Below are positions 29,733 to 39,679 of a stretch of DNA of 64,000 nt, piece by piece. How positions within the stretch are numbered: the first letter of the stretch is position 1; every line of letters starts with the position of its first letter. Under the pieces are notes generated by a model, which made no database searches, had not been told where the DNA came from, and worked only from the letters and a program-made list of their open reading frames with translations. The translations under genes were made by a program, and so were the position numbers. Source of the stretch: Acinetobacter sp. ANC 3813 (GTDB taxonomy: Bacteria; Pseudomonadota; Gammaproteobacteria; Pseudomonadales; Moraxellaceae); NCBI RefSeq assembly GCF_002135435.1, contig NZ_NEGK01000003.1, positions 124,001 to 188,000 of the forward strand, read 5' to 3'.

Positions 29733-30009
29733 CACGATTTCCTTTTACAGCGATAGAGTCAAAGGCAAGCTTGAACTGCCTATTTCAGATACATCTATCC
29801 TAGAAAAATAATCAGCAAATTAGGTATAAGGAATTTTTATAAATAAAATTCAGACATTAAAAAATCTAATTTATTTATCAATTAAAATTATCCAAAAGCA
29901 AATTTATTATTAAAATTTATATGATTTTTTCACTTATAAGATTTCATAAATAGGATTTTAGAAAGGCTGCGCCTAAATTAAGCTTATTCAATGAAAAGGA
30001 ATTTTTTAA
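29733..30009. promoter_or_regulatory. Divergent promoter between dioxygenase alpha and ferredoxin genes, with LysR-type dyad
   Basis: The AT-rich spacer of 277 bases holds a perfect dyad at 29831-29851: GAATTTT, seven bases, AAAATTC, which also satisfies T-N11-A. This is a candidate site for the LysR regulator encoded at 30443. No other structure was recognised. Confidence 0.5.
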
Positions 30010-30330
30010 ATGGCTAAAATCGAATTTATCGACCACATGGGTCAATCTACAGTTGTCGAAGCTGAAAACGGCCGCTCAATTATGGAAACAGCTGTACGAA
30101 ACGGTATACAAGGCATTCAAGCAGATTGCGGCGGCGCATGCTCTTGTGCAACTTGCCATTGCTATGTTGGGGATGACTGGTTCAGCAAAGTTGGCGCTGC
30201 GGAAGGCGACGAAGAAGGCATGCTGGAATTTGCCTTTGAAGTGAAAGATACTTCCCGCCTAAGCTGCCAAATTAAAATGAGCGAACAACTGGATGGCATT
30301 AAAATTTATCTGCCTTCACAGCAAGGTTGA
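30010..30330 (+). CDS. [2Fe-2S] ferredoxin, adrenodoxin/putidaredoxin type
   Basis: The 106-residue electron carrier has the vertebrate-type cluster motif CGGACSCATCHCYV (Cys, five residues, Cys, two residues, Cys) and a fourth Cys in LSCQI. It would connect the reductase at 25165 to the Rieske oxygenase. Ferredoxins for Rieske dioxygenases are more often Rieske-type, so this pairing is less common. It is transcribed divergently from the rest of the system and is followed by the LysR gene 112 bases later. Confidence 0.92.
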   Translation: MAKIEFIDHMGQSTVVEAENGRSIMETAVRNGIQGIQADCGGACSCATCHCYVGDDWFSKVGAAEGDEEGMLEFAFEVKDTSRLSCQIKMSEQLDGIKIYLPSQQG

Positions 30331-30442
30331 TTTTTTTATAAGCAATATTTATATAAAATAGATTATGCTAGGGATATATCCGCAAAGCGAAGAATTGAAT
30401 AGGTCAGGACGGTCTATCTTTATTTATGGAAGAAAACAGCTT

Positions 30443-31351
30443 ATGAAATATATCCCCAGTATTCAGCAGATGCGCGCGTTTCAAATTCTGTATGAATTAG
30501 GCAGTGTTTCAGAAACAGCCAAACGCATGCATGTAACCCAGCCTGCAATCACGACACTGATTAAGGATTTAGAAGATAAGTTAGGCGTACAGCTGTTCAA
30601 GCGCACTACTCGAAAATTAGAACGTACCGAAGAAGCGCATGAGGCCAACCGCTATATCTCGCGTGTGCTTCGTGATTTAAATGAACTGTACGATAATTTT
30701 CAGCACAAAAACAGCTCACCCATTAAGCAGATTAATATCGTCTCTACGGCAACCGTCACCCAAACTTTTCTTGCCCCCCTGCTTCAAGAATTTTCGGTGC
30801 TCAACCCGGACATACGCTTAAATTTAGAAGACTGTTCTCCGACTGAGTTTTACAGCTATCTCAATCAAAACGATGCCGATATTGCTATTGGTGCCTCTAT
30901 ACGCAATATTGATGGCTATAAAATTTCGGCATTATTTGAAGATCCTCTGGTTGCGCTTGGGCCGAAGAATTTTTTTGCAACTGAGCAGGACAGCATCGCA
31001 TGGAGTTCCCTGCAAACTCATAAACTGATTTTGGTTAAACCCGGTTATGGTATCCGTGACCTAATTAACCATACCTTTTTAAACTTAAACTTGCTGGAAG
31101 AATTAAATATTGTTCAGCAAGTGACTATGATTAATACCGCTATTTCATTGGCTAAAGCTGGGCTGGGCACAACCATTGTGCCGCTATCTATTGCTAAATA
31201 TTTTGCCGATGACGACTTCTGCTACAAACTGCTGATCGAGCCTGAAATCTCTCGCACTATCTCACTGGTTTATTCTAAATCGATTCAGGTTGATCACTAT
31301 CTTTATGATTTTATTAATTTCATTAAAACCAATTTTAAAGATAAAATCTAA
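30443..31351 (+). CDS. LysR-type regulator of the first dioxygenase system
   Basis: The 302-residue regulator has an N-terminal LysR helix-turn-helix (MRAFQILYELGSVSETAKRM, then HVTQPAITTLIKDLE) and a C-terminal periplasmic-binding-like effector domain. The start at 30443 (MKYIPSI) is preferred to 30365 because it places the helix-turn-helix at the usual distance and has GGAAGA upstream. It follows the ferredoxin gene and probably controls the divergent spacer at 29733-30009. It resembles the second LysR protein at 33256. Confidence 0.9.
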   Translation: MKYIPSIQQMRAFQILYELGSVSETAKRMHVTQPAITTLIKDLEDKLGVQLFKRTTRKLERTEEAHEANRYISRVLRDLNELYDNFQHKNSSPIKQINIVSTATVTQTFLAPLLQEFSVLNPDIRLNLEDCSPTEFYSYLNQNDADIAIGASIRNIDGYKISALFEDPLVALGPKNFFATEQDSIAWSSLQTHKLILVKPGYGIRDLINHTFLNLNLLEELNIVQQVTMINTAISLAKAGLGTTIVPLSIAKYFADDDFCYKLLIEPEISRTISLVYSKSIQVDHYLYDFINFIKTNFKDKI

Positions 31352-31356
31352 AGTAG

Positions 31357-31385
31357 AAAAATGGCGCAATTCTAACGCCATTTTT
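31357..31385 (+). terminator. Terminator of the ferredoxin-lysR unit
   Basis: ATGGCG and CGCCAT pair around nine bases, flanked by A and T runs, right after the LysR stop at 31351. Confidence 0.85.
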
Positions 31386-31507
31386 ATTCACAGATTGCTA
31401 TCCATTTATTCTTTTTTTACGTCACCCGCTCTAGCGATAAAGCTAAGTTTAAAAACCGCAAAGACAGCAATATCTATCTTCGCGGTATTAAATTGCTCAA
31501 AATATAT

Positions 31508-33181
31508 TTACACAGCCAATGAGCGCGGCAATTGTTTTGCAGAAAATTGATTCAAAAATGCTTCTAAATTTTCTGGCAAGGTATTTCCGCGCCATGCCAC
31601 ATGCTGGTCTGGCCGCACCAAGATATAAGCATGTTTATAGCCTAAACCTTCCGGCACCTGCTCTTGCTGCAATAAAAGAATGCTTAATGGAAAATTCATG
31701 TCCGTAGCCTGCTGTTGGATTCGCTGAAGATCTATATCTGAACCAAAACACAGCAAGCTGTATTCTGCGCCCAAGCAATCATACAAAGAATCCTGATTCT
31801 TGAGATAAAAATCCGGCAGCCTGCAGCCCGGTACTGTCGAGCTGACAAATGCATTCATATCATAGGCTGGAGCACTTTCCTCGTCATAAGCAATAACGGG
31901 CGAATTTTCATAATAATAGCCAAAATTCAAACCAGAACAGCAGTATTGGCGAACATTTAAATCGTACAGCACCTGACCAAATGCCGCACGGCTTACCGCA
32001 CCTGATTCCGTTTGATCTTCAATATCAGACGGTATTTGCTGACGCTCTTTATGCAGCGCCAAAGCATGATTCATTGCGAATTTTGAGACTTGGCTGGTAA
32101 TGGGCTGACGTTCAATTTGGTAAATATCTAAAATTTCCTCTCCCGCCCAGCCATTTAAATATGCCGCCAAAGTCCAAGATAAATTCATGGCGTCGGCAAT
32201 ACCAGCATTCATGCCATAGCCCGCCATAGGCACCCATAAATGCGCTGCATCTCCACAAATAAACACTCGTCCTTTACGGAATTGATCCGCGACCAAGCGC
32301 CGCGCTGTCCAGTCTTCTTTAGACAGTACCTCATATTCAAACTGCTCATCTACACCTAAAATAGCCCGTATAGAATCATTGCGGTCAATGGCGTCAAAAT
32401 CATGTTCATGATCATTTAAGTAATTATGAATGAGCCAGATTTCCTTACCATCAATTGCGTAGACATTGCCGCTTCGTTCTGGGTTCACGGAGAAGGTCGT
32501 CCAAGCAGGTGCCTGCGTTAATTTGGAGAGTAATTTCGGCGCTCGAATACAAGTCGATTGCACTTTGCCCAGCTCACCCACACCTGAAAGCTGAGTGCCC
32601 ATTTTCTTGCGAACCATCGAGCGTCCGCCATCACAGCCAACAATAAAATCTGCACTGATTTTAATCTGTTTTTGGCTCTCTAAATCTATTGCCTGTACTT
32701 CACAAGAAGTGGAATTTTCACTAAAATCTAAAGCTTCTGTACGGTTTAAAATACGAATATTCTGCTGTTTTTCAGCATGCTGAAATAGCACTGGCTCCAA
32801 ATAAATTTGGTTAATTCGATGCGGCGGTTCCGCAGTTGGCCAACCCGTATCTGGCCCTTCGATTGCACTATAGCGCGCATTGCGGCTGGGAATACGAATA
32901 CGTGACAATTCCTGACCTAAAAATCGGGTTTTATACGCAACATCATTAGGGTAATCATCTGGCAATCCTGTTTGACGCACCATTTGAGCAACACCCAAAC
33001 GGCGGAAAATTTCCATAGAACGGGCAGAAACATGATTGCATTTTACATTGGGCGCTTCGCCCTTATGACGAATTTCGGTGATGATGACTTGTATGCCGCG
33101 CTGAGCCAAATCCATCGCCAATGTTAAACCCACTGGGCCTGCGCCAATAATGCATACCTGAGTTTGATAGTGCTGAATCAT
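31508..33181 (-). CDS. FAD-dependent aromatic monooxygenase, PHBH/MhpA/TfdB type
   Basis: The 557-residue single-component flavoprotein hydroxylase has FAD motif IIGAGPVGLTLA at residues 11-22, the DG motif VGCDGGRSMVRK near 187-198 and GDAAHLWVPMAGYGMNAG near 309-326. The C-terminal thioredoxin-like domain is typical of the phenol hydroxylase and 3-(3-hydroxyphenyl)propionate hydroxylase branch. It hydroxylates a phenolic compound with NAD(P)H and O2. It is divergent from the LysR gene at 33256 across 74 bases, so a one-gene regulated unit is likely. The substrate is unknown. Confidence 0.88.
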   Translation of the reverse strand: MIQHYQTQVCIIGAGPVGLTLAMDLAQRGIQVIITEIRHKGEAPNVKCNHVSARSMEIFRRLGVAQMVRQTGLPDDYPNDVAYKTRFLGQELSRIRIPSRNARYSAIEGPDTGWPTAEPPHRINQIYLEPVLFQHAEKQQNIRILNRTEALDFSENSTSCEVQAIDLESQKQIKISADFIVGCDGGRSMVRKKMGTQLSGVGELGKVQSTCIRAPKLLSKLTQAPAWTTFSVNPERSGNVYAIDGKEIWLIHNYLNDHEHDFDAIDRNDSIRAILGVDEQFEYEVLSKEDWTARRLVADQFRKGRVFICGDAAHLWVPMAGYGMNAGIADAMNLSWTLAAYLNGWAGEEILDIYQIERQPITSQVSKFAMNHALALHKERQQIPSDIEDQTESGAVSRAAFGQVLYDLNVRQYCCSGLNFGYYYENSPVIAYDEESAPAYDMNAFVSSTVPGCRLPDFYLKNQDSLYDCLGAEYSLLCFGSDIDLQRIQQQATDMNFPLSILLLQQEQVPEGLGYKHAYILVRPDQHVAWRGNTLPENLEAFLNQFSAKQLPRSLAV

Positions 33182-33255
33182 TTTTCCTCCTGATCAATAT
33201 TCACACTGCCCACTCATTAAACTGAACATAAACATCATAAGGAAATGAATTTTTT

Positions 33256-34167
33256 ATGCAGATTGATAAAAAAAAATTATTGTTAAAAGACTTACCAAGC
33301 ATTCGTCAAATGCTTGCTTTTATTGCGGTTTATGAATTTGGACATATGTCAGCTGCAGCTGAAGATTTAGCCCTGACTCAACCTGCGGTTACGGTACTGA
33401 TTAAAGAGCTGGAAAATAAACTGGGGGTTAAATTATTTGACCGCGCCACCCGCACACTCAAACCGACTGCTGCGGCAGAACAAGTCCTGCCTTTCATATT
33501 ACGCGCACTGAATGAGTTAGATGATTTAAACCGTGTCATGCAGGATTATACAGCGCTGCATGCGGGCAGTTTAACGCTGGCTGTGACGCCTTACAGCTCA
33601 CAAAATGTACTGCCTAAATTGCTATCCTCTTTTCAGGAACAGCATCCGCAAATCAGAATCCATATTGTAGAATGTGAACCACTGCAACTCATACCTTGCT
33701 TACTCAAAGATAAAGCTGATTTGGCCTTAGGCGCTTTAGATAAGCAACTGCCAAGCCTTAGCACTTATACCGTCATGCAAGATGAAATTGTTGCAGTCTG
33801 CACCGATAAGTTTGAACTCCCTTCTGCTGATATTTATTGGGAGGATTTAAAACAGCAGCCCTTAATTTTGACCAAAGTCGGCTATGGTATACGCACGTCT
33901 ATTGACCAAGTGCTGCAACAAAAAAATATACTGCAGGATGTCTGCATTGCACATGAAGTTTCACTGATCAGTACTGTATTGGCATTAGTCAAATCAGGTT
34001 TAGGTATTGGCTTAGTCCCGCGCTCTGCGGTAAATGCCGCCGATCAGGATGTAAAGGTTTACCCGCTCACAGACCCGATTGTGCAGCGTAATATTTCACT
34101 CATTCATTTAAAAGATAAAAATCTGAGTCCTAGCGCCCAAGCATTTTTGAATCAGCTGCCTGCATAA
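33256..34167 (+). CDS. LysR-type regulator divergent from the flavin monooxygenase gene
   Basis: The 303-residue regulator has a helix-turn-helix (MLAFIAVYEFGHMSAAAEDL followed by ALTQPAVTVLIKELE) and a LysR substrate-binding domain. Its closest relative in the window is the LysR protein at 30443; both have PSIxQM just before the helix-turn-helix. The divergent layout with the monooxygenase gene makes that gene its likely target. Confidence 0.9.
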   Translation: MQIDKKKLLLKDLPSIRQMLAFIAVYEFGHMSAAAEDLALTQPAVTVLIKELENKLGVKLFDRATRTLKPTAAAEQVLPFILRALNELDDLNRVMQDYTALHAGSLTLAVTPYSSQNVLPKLLSSFQEQHPQIRIHIVECEPLQLIPCLLKDKADLALGALDKQLPSLSTYTVMQDEIVAVCTDKFELPSADIYWEDLKQQPLILTKVGYGIRTSIDQVLQQKNILQDVCIAHEVSLISTVLALVKSGLGIGLVPRSAVNAADQDVKVYPLTDPIVQRNISLIHLKDKNLSPSAQAFLNQLPA

Positions 34168-34233
34168 ATTAATCACCCAATTTCTGACCAATAGTTTATG
34201 CATGCAGCCTTTATAAATTACAGTAAATATAGC

Positions 34234-35430
34234 TTATTCGTAGTTCATTGATGGAACTGGCTGTGTGGCTGCTTTCCAAAACGTATTAATCACTGTACAG
34301 CTTATAGATAGCGCTAATCCAAACATGCAGCAGCCGATCCAGCCCCAGTGATGCCAAAGATAAATTGCGGCAATAGAGCCGAGCGCTGCACCCGAAAAAT
34401 AAATGGTCATATAAATTGAATTAAGCCGTGAGCGCGAGTTTGGATCAATTTGATAAACCACATTTTGATTTAAAATATGAATAATGGAGAGCGCCACATA
34501 AATAATGATCAACCCTGCCAAATAAATCAGCAGATGGATTTGCGCGCCCAATAAAACCACCCAACTTATAACCAGCAGATACATTGAGTTACGAGTCCAT
34601 TTTGCTTCATCGCCGCGCTGAAAAACTTTACCGGTCCATGGCCCCAGCAACACGCCGGTAATCCCAACTAAACCAACCAAGCCAATCTGAAAGTCTGAAT
34701 AAAAATAAGGCGCTTCGGACAAAACCAGAGCCATCGTGGTAAATACAGAGCTGACTGCCGCAAAACACAGCCCGCCTAAAATCGCGCGCTTTTGTAAAAT
34801 GGGCTGCGTTTTCAACAAATCATGCATGGATATAAAAATATCTTTGTAGACAATTTTTTTGGGCTGAAACTCTGGCAGTTTCAAATAGATTAGAACAGAT
34901 GCACCAGCCAGCAATAGTCCGCTTAACACATAAATGGCATGCCAGCTCATAAAGGTCGAAAGTAAGCCTGCTACTGTTCGGGCAAAGAGAATGCCCATCA
35001 GCAAACCGCTCATTAGCGTACCGACAACCTGCGCACTGCGTTCAGGCCGTACCAATAGGGTTGCAAATGGAATCAACACTTGCGCGCCAATGGAGAACAA
35101 ACTGCTGATGGCTGTCCCGATATACATCCAATTTAAACTGCTGGAAAATGCGCAAATCAGCTGACCGCATGCTGCCAGCGCCATAAAGCAAACAATCGTT
35201 TTCTTTTTTTCAAACATGTCACCCAAGGGCACAAGGAGGAAAAGCCCCAAGGTATACATGCTTTGCGCAATAAAGCTGATATAGGCTGCAGATGTTTTTT
35301 CAGCGCCAAATTCAATTGCAATCGAATTCAGCAAAGGCTGACTATAATAATTGCTGCCAGTACATAAGCCGCATGCAATTGCCATCAATAAAATGATTGG
35401 CCCTGAAATATCAGCCTGTTTATTATTCAT
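34234..35430 (-). CDS. MFS transporter, arabinose-efflux/NepI-like
   Basis: The 398-residue inner-membrane permease has twelve predicted helices with a first-helix motif GLCTGSNYYSQPLLNSI and loop VPLGDMFEKKKTIV. This branch (AraJ/NepI/YgaY-like) usually exports small molecules. It is convergent with the LysR gene and lies downstream of the ACS permease on the same strand, with a strong terminator between them. Its role in the aromatic island is unknown. Confidence 0.85.
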   Translation of the reverse strand: MNNKQADISGPIILLMAIACGLCTGSNYYSQPLLNSIAIEFGAEKTSAAYISFIAQSMYTLGLFLLVPLGDMFEKKKTIVCFMALAACGQLICAFSSSLNWMYIGTAISSLFSIGAQVLIPFATLLVRPERSAQVVGTLMSGLLMGILFARTVAGLLSTFMSWHAIYVLSGLLLAGASVLIYLKLPEFQPKKIVYKDIFISMHDLLKTQPILQKRAILGGLCFAAVSSVFTTMALVLSEAPYFYSDFQIGLVGLVGITGVLLGPWTGKVFQRGDEAKWTRNSMYLLVISWVVLLGAQIHLLIYLAGLIIIYVALSIIHILNQNVVYQIDPNSRSRLNSIYMTIYFSGAALGSIAAIYLWHHWGWIGCCMFGLALSISCTVINTFWKAATQPVPSMNYE

Positions 35431-35457
35431 ATCATCTACTTATTTATGAAAGTCAAA

Positions 35458-35485
35458 AAGACACTCTGCATAAACAGAGTGTCTT
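35458..35485 (-). terminator. Terminator after the ACS permease gene
   Basis: AAGACACTCTG pairs perfectly with CAGAGTGTCTT around six bases and is followed on the minus strand by a T run, 26 bases after the permease stop at 35511. Confidence 0.93.
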
Positions 35486-35510
35486 CCTTAGTACAAGCAC
35501 TATATGCAAC

Positions 35511-36857
35511 TTAGCTTGTTACTGCCTCATTTTTAACACCAGATTTAGTATTTTCATTTGAAGATGTACGGTTCACTTGCTTTGCAGGAATGGTTAACAC
35601 AACCAACGCACCCAAGAAAATCATAAAGGAAATGATATACAGCGCCATGCCAGGATCTGCAATATTGTCGCGCATCCAGCCAATCATATAAGGTGCTGCA
35701 AATGATGCGATACTGCCGAAGGAACTGATAATTGCCAAACCTGCAGATAGCATTGCCGTTGTTAAGAATGCTGGCGGGAACTGCCAATAAAGCGGCAAGG
35801 CAGCATTTCCGCCCATGCAGGCAATTGATAGACCAATCATCACGGCTACGACACTGCTCGACATGACACCAGCAATAGCAAGGCCAATTGCACTCATTAC
35901 CATACAAGTAAACAAATGCCAGCGGCGCTCACCCGTACGGTCAGAAGATCGGCCAATGTACAGCATGAATATTACGCCAGCAATATACGGAATTGCTGTA
36001 AGGAAACCGACTGTGGTATTGCTTGAAACCCCTGTACCATGAATAAATGTCGGCATCCAATAAGACAAGGTATTTACGCTGAGACGTACAGCGAAATACA
36101 TAATGACCAGAATCCACACATATTTATTGAAAAATATGCCCGCAAATGACGTTGCAGCCTCGGTTTTCTTGGTCTCTTCAGCGTTTAGCTCACCCACTAA
36201 TTGCGCTTTTTCTTGAGCTGTTAAGAAAGTCGCTTCATTGATGGTATCTGGCAGTATTTTGTACACAAGATAGCCAAGGAACAGGACTGGAATACCTTCA
36301 AGGATAAACATCCATTGCCAGCCGCTTAATCCGCTGACATGATTCATGCCATCAATGATTAAACCTGAAATTGGCCCACCCAAAATACCCGCAATTGGCA
36401 CGGCTAAAGCAAACCAAGCGCTCATGGTTGCGCGGCGGCGGCGTGGGAACCAGCGAGTAATATATAAAATAATACCAGGGAAGAAACCCGCTTCTGCAGC
36501 ACCTAATAAGAAGCGCAATGTGTAGAATTGCTCCGCAGTTTTAACAAAGCACATCCCCGCAGACAAAATGCCCCAAATCACCATAATGGTACAGATCCAG
36601 CGTTTCGCGCCAAATTTATCCAAAGCCATATTACTCGGCAGGCCAAACAGTGCATAAGCAATAAAGAATAAACCCGCCCCTAAACCATACATCGTGTCTG
36701 AGAAGCCAAGATCCATTGACATCTGCATTTTCGCAAAGCCGATATTAATACGGTCTAGGTTTGCAAAAACGTAACAGACCAGCAGCAATGGCATGAGCCG
36801 TAAAGTCACTTTACGGTCCATCGCTTTTGCAATCACTGAATTTTCATTTACATCCAT
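35511..36857 (-). CDS. MFS transporter of the anion:cation symporter (ACS) family, candidate aromatic acid importer
   Basis: The 448-residue permease shows ACS-family features: CYVFANLDRINIGFAKMQM in the first helix and loop SNMALDKFGAKRW, then EAGFFPGIILYITRWFPRRR. The family imports organic anions such as phthalate, hexuronates, tartrate and 4-hydroxyphenylacetate (HpaX). Its place between aromatic oxygenase genes and a DcaP-type porin gene suggests uptake of an aromatic carboxylate. Transcription starts in the 520-base spacer 36858-37377. Confidence 0.88.
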   Translation of the reverse strand: MDVNENSVIAKAMDRKVTLRLMPLLLVCYVFANLDRINIGFAKMQMSMDLGFSDTMYGLGAGLFFIAYALFGLPSNMALDKFGAKRWICTIMVIWGILSAGMCFVKTAEQFYTLRFLLGAAEAGFFPGIILYITRWFPRRRRATMSAWFALAVPIAGILGGPISGLIIDGMNHVSGLSGWQWMFILEGIPVLFLGYLVYKILPDTINEATFLTAQEKAQLVGELNAEETKKTEAATSFAGIFFNKYVWILVIMYFAVRLSVNTLSYWMPTFIHGTGVSSNTTVGFLTAIPYIAGVIFMLYIGRSSDRTGERRWHLFTCMVMSAIGLAIAGVMSSSVVAVMIGLSIACMGGNAALPLYWQFPPAFLTTAMLSAGLAIISSFGSIASFAAPYMIGWMRDNIADPGMALYIISFMIFLGALVVLTIPAKQVNRTSSNENTKSGVKNEAVTS

Positions 36858-37377
36858 ATTTCCTTCCTTGTGACTCAGCCATGAGTCCTAAACTTTAAAT
36901 ATGTGAGCCGACATCATGTCAATTTATAGCTCTAAAAATATTCCATCTGAATTAGTCAGGTATGATCTAGGATATATTCAGTCTCTATCAAAAATTTATT
37001 AAATTTATTAATTAATTTTCCAATGTTATAAAATCTGCTATAGAGCAAAAATCAAAATATTGAGCACAAAAAAGTGCGCCACTAACTGCTGGATAGATCA
37101 GCGGGAATATTAAAAATCAATTTAAGATCAATTCATTAGCACAAGACCAAAGACAGATTACTGCAAATCTGCATATCCTATATTTTATCTACAGATGCAT
37201 CAAAAAAATCAACATGTATGCCAGAATTTAGTCAAAATTATGACGCCAATCATTCTTCATAATTCATTTGACCTGCTGTTGAAAATGAAGTCCCAAATGC
37301 TTTTAGGACTTCTAAACGCCATAAGCTATAATTTTTTCATGGCCGATTAATGACAAAATCTGCAGATGAAATTTTCT
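36858..37377. other. Intergenic spacer, promoter of the ACS permease and porin terminator
   Basis: This is AT-rich, without an open frame of note. A hairpin at 37287-37312 (GAAGTCC and GGACTTC, 12-base loop) lies 66 bases after the porin stop and is its probable minus-strand terminator. The rest must hold the ACS permease promoter. Nothing else was recognised. Confidence 0.6.
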
Positions 37378-38589
37378 TTAAAATGCATAACGGACCATTG
37401 CTTCTAAACGGCTGTCTGTACCCTGCTTAGACTCAAATGTTGTACGCTCACCATATACATATTCCACAGCATAAGTGAGTGATTTGCTCGGGCTATAAAA
37501 TAAATTCACCCAGCCTTGATATAGGCTTTCATTCGCTGCAGGCATTAACCGCGCATACTCACCGCCATCATCTGCCCGCATAGCTCCAAAGCCCAGTGTC
37601 GAACGCCACTGACTATTCCAATTATGTGTAAAGCCCAACGCCAATGAATCATATTCATTTTCAATAATTTCTTTATCCGCATTTACGGCATAGGCATCAT
37701 TGGCGAAGAGCATAAATTTATTATCACCTTTGACATGGTAATAATCCGCATGCAGCTTATTCTGGCTATCAATTTGATATACCCCGCCCACGCCAAGCCC
37801 CCATGTCAGGGCTTCGTCAGAACTGGTTTTTTTCTGCATCGCCAATGTTCTAACATTCAGAACACTTTTGCCATCATCTGACTTAAACTGAGTTTTAGTG
37901 GTCAGTGCAGGCAAGCGTGTTTTATCAACCAGATTTTTACTGTTGGCGCCATCTTCCAGTGCTACCCAGCTGCTCATATTTTTATTAAATTGATGCTGAT
38001 ATTGGATCATCGGATTGCGCTGAATTCCGCCGCCTACATTGGCCATAAAATCCACCATTTCCGGCAATATATCTGCAGAGACAAAAGGCGACGTTGTTTG
38101 TCCAAATAGCCAATTATTCACTTTGATATAGGCATGACGAATTCGCAACTGATCTTGTTCGCTGCCGCCCCGAAAATCAATTTCTATCTTGCCGCTGACA
38201 TCCTGCTGATCAATCTTCGTTTTCAGATCCAAACCCAAACGGCTGGCATTCACATTGAATAATGTTTTTCCATTGGCACTTTGCGTACTGTCATTTAATG
38301 GAACTGTATTTATTTTATTAAAAATCTTATCTGAGCCTTCAAAATGATAGGCGATATCAGCACGAACAAAACCATAAGGCTTTAATTCTATGCCACTTAA
38401 TGGTTTTGCAGCTTCAGGTTTCACCGCAGTCATTTCTTTAATCTGCTGATCCTGCACATTGGCCTTTTGTTCCAGAACCTCTAGTTTTTTCCGGAGCTCT
38501 TCAATTTCCGTATTTAAATTGCCGTTTGCCCAGATGATGGTAGGTAAAGTACATACAGCTATCGCTAAAGCATGCTTTGTAAGCGCCAT
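37378..38589 (-). CDS. DcaP-type outer-membrane porin
   Basis: The 403-residue protein has a signal peptide (cleavage near IIWA-NG), a coiled-coil stretch at about residues 25-55 (EIEELRKKLEVLEQKANVQD) and a beta-barrel ending in Phe (VRYAF). The N-terminal coiled coil before the barrel is the hallmark of the Acinetobacter DcaP family, trimeric porins for dicarboxylates and other negatively charged substrates. Together with the ACS permease it would form an uptake route for an aromatic acid. Confidence 0.85.
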   Translation of the reverse strand: MALTKHALAIAVCTLPTIIWANGNLNTEIEELRKKLEVLEQKANVQDQQIKEMTAVKPEAAKPLSGIELKPYGFVRADIAYHFEGSDKIFNKINTVPLNDSTQSANGKTLFNVNASRLGLDLKTKIDQQDVSGKIEIDFRGGSEQDQLRIRHAYIKVNNWLFGQTTSPFVSADILPEMVDFMANVGGGIQRNPMIQYQHQFNKNMSSWVALEDGANSKNLVDKTRLPALTTKTQFKSDDGKSVLNVRTLAMQKKTSSDEALTWGLGVGGVYQIDSQNKLHADYYHVKGDNKFMLFANDAYAVNADKEIIENEYDSLALGFTHNWNSQWRSTLGFGAMRADDGGEYARLMPAANESLYQGWVNLFYSPSKSLTYAVEYVYGERTTFESKQGTDSRLEAMVRYAF

Positions 38590-39005
38590 GATTCATTCCT
38601 TGAATTAAAATAAACTGCCTTATCCGTGCATCAAGCACGTGTATTTAAAGCGGGAATAAAAACTAGCACGAACAAAATGAAAACAATTTTATAAATATAT
38701 TCAAATTATAAAATATGCTTATAGCATCTTAAAAAAATATAAATACAAGTTAAAAAGACCAATTAAACAATCAAAATAATCGCATTAAACAAATCTAGAA
38801 TAAAAATAAATTCTTCTATTTCTTATTTTTCACAAAAAACCGAGCGCCGACTTAAATCACAAATCATTTTACAATCATGATAAGAATCACTTTTCATGTA
38901 ACATTTCACCTTTTTTAGTTACACAAAAGCCACTGTTACTAACATTGTATCTATTAAAAATTCATTAAAGTTTGAAACCTAAATCAACTTAATGGATTCA
39001 TATAT
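38590..39005. other. AT-rich spacer between porin and small exported peptide genes
   Basis: The 416 bases contain the divergent promoters of the porin gene (minus) and the peptide gene (plus). A short dyad GTGC-ATCAA-GCAC lies near 38627-38639. No coding frame or repeat was recognised. Confidence 0.5.
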
Positions 39006-39188
39006 ATGAACATTTTATCTAAACTGGCACTTACTGCTGTTATTTCTGTTAACTGTGTTGCCGCTGTTGCAGCAGAAGTTGAAAAACAACCTGTAGAAGC
39101 CGCTGCATCTGAAGTTGCTGTTCAAGAAGCAACTGTTACAGTAACTCCTGCTGTTGAAGCTGCAGCTTCTGAAGCAGTTGCAAAATAA
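39006..39188 (+). CDS. Small exported Ala/Val/Glu-rich peptide with an internal repeat
   Basis: The 60-residue product has a signal peptide (cleavage near AAVAA-EVE, about residue 23) followed by a low-complexity acidic tail in which VEAAASE occurs twice (about residues 30-36 and 50-56) around a Thr/Val stretch. The mature peptide would be under 40 residues. It has its own terminator at 39211-39233 and an isolated, long AT-rich upstream region, so it is an independent gene. The family was not recognised. Confidence 0.7.
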   Translation: MNILSKLALTAVISVNCVAAVAAEVEKQPVEAAASEVAVQEATVTVTPAVEAAASEAVAK

Positions 39189-39210
39189 ACACCTCCCCCG
39201 TGTTTATCAA

Positions 39211-39233
39211 TAAACCCGCATCATGCGGGTTTA
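39211..39233 (+). terminator. Terminator of the small exported peptide gene
   Basis: TAAACCCGCA pairs with TGCGGGTTTA around a three-base loop, followed by TTTATTTT, 23 bases after the stop. Confidence 0.92.
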
Positions 39234-39679
39234 TTTATTTTAATATCTTATTACCAGTACAATCAACCAGCAACAACATTCAATTAAATAATCATTAATT
39301 AAAATAAATAATAATTTTTATAAAATACACACCTTTTAATTTTTTCTCATTAAATAAAAATAGTCATTGGTCTTCAATACATCCTAGATGTTGTAAAGCT
39401 TCTCCGCTTCTTTCCACAACTGTCATCCTACAGATCACAACATCAATCTCAAATACAACCACTGTGATAACACATGTAGATAAAAATCATAAAATCTAAA
39501 AAATTAAGTATTTGTAATTTATATACTATTTTCATCAATTAAATTTTAAATATTATTTTTTTTATTTTTACCAGTATTTTATTGTTTTTTTTATAAACCT
39601 TATTGTTAATAATCAGTCGCTTTTTATTTGTACATTTTTTGCTTTTTTTAATTTGCTGACAGAGTTCCCACCCTTGAAA
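39234..39679. other. Very AT-rich spacer upstream of the M48 protease gene
   Basis: About 450 bases of high A+T with long T runs near 39540-39660. It must hold the protease promoter. No gene, repeat or clear dyad was recognised. Confidence 0.5.
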
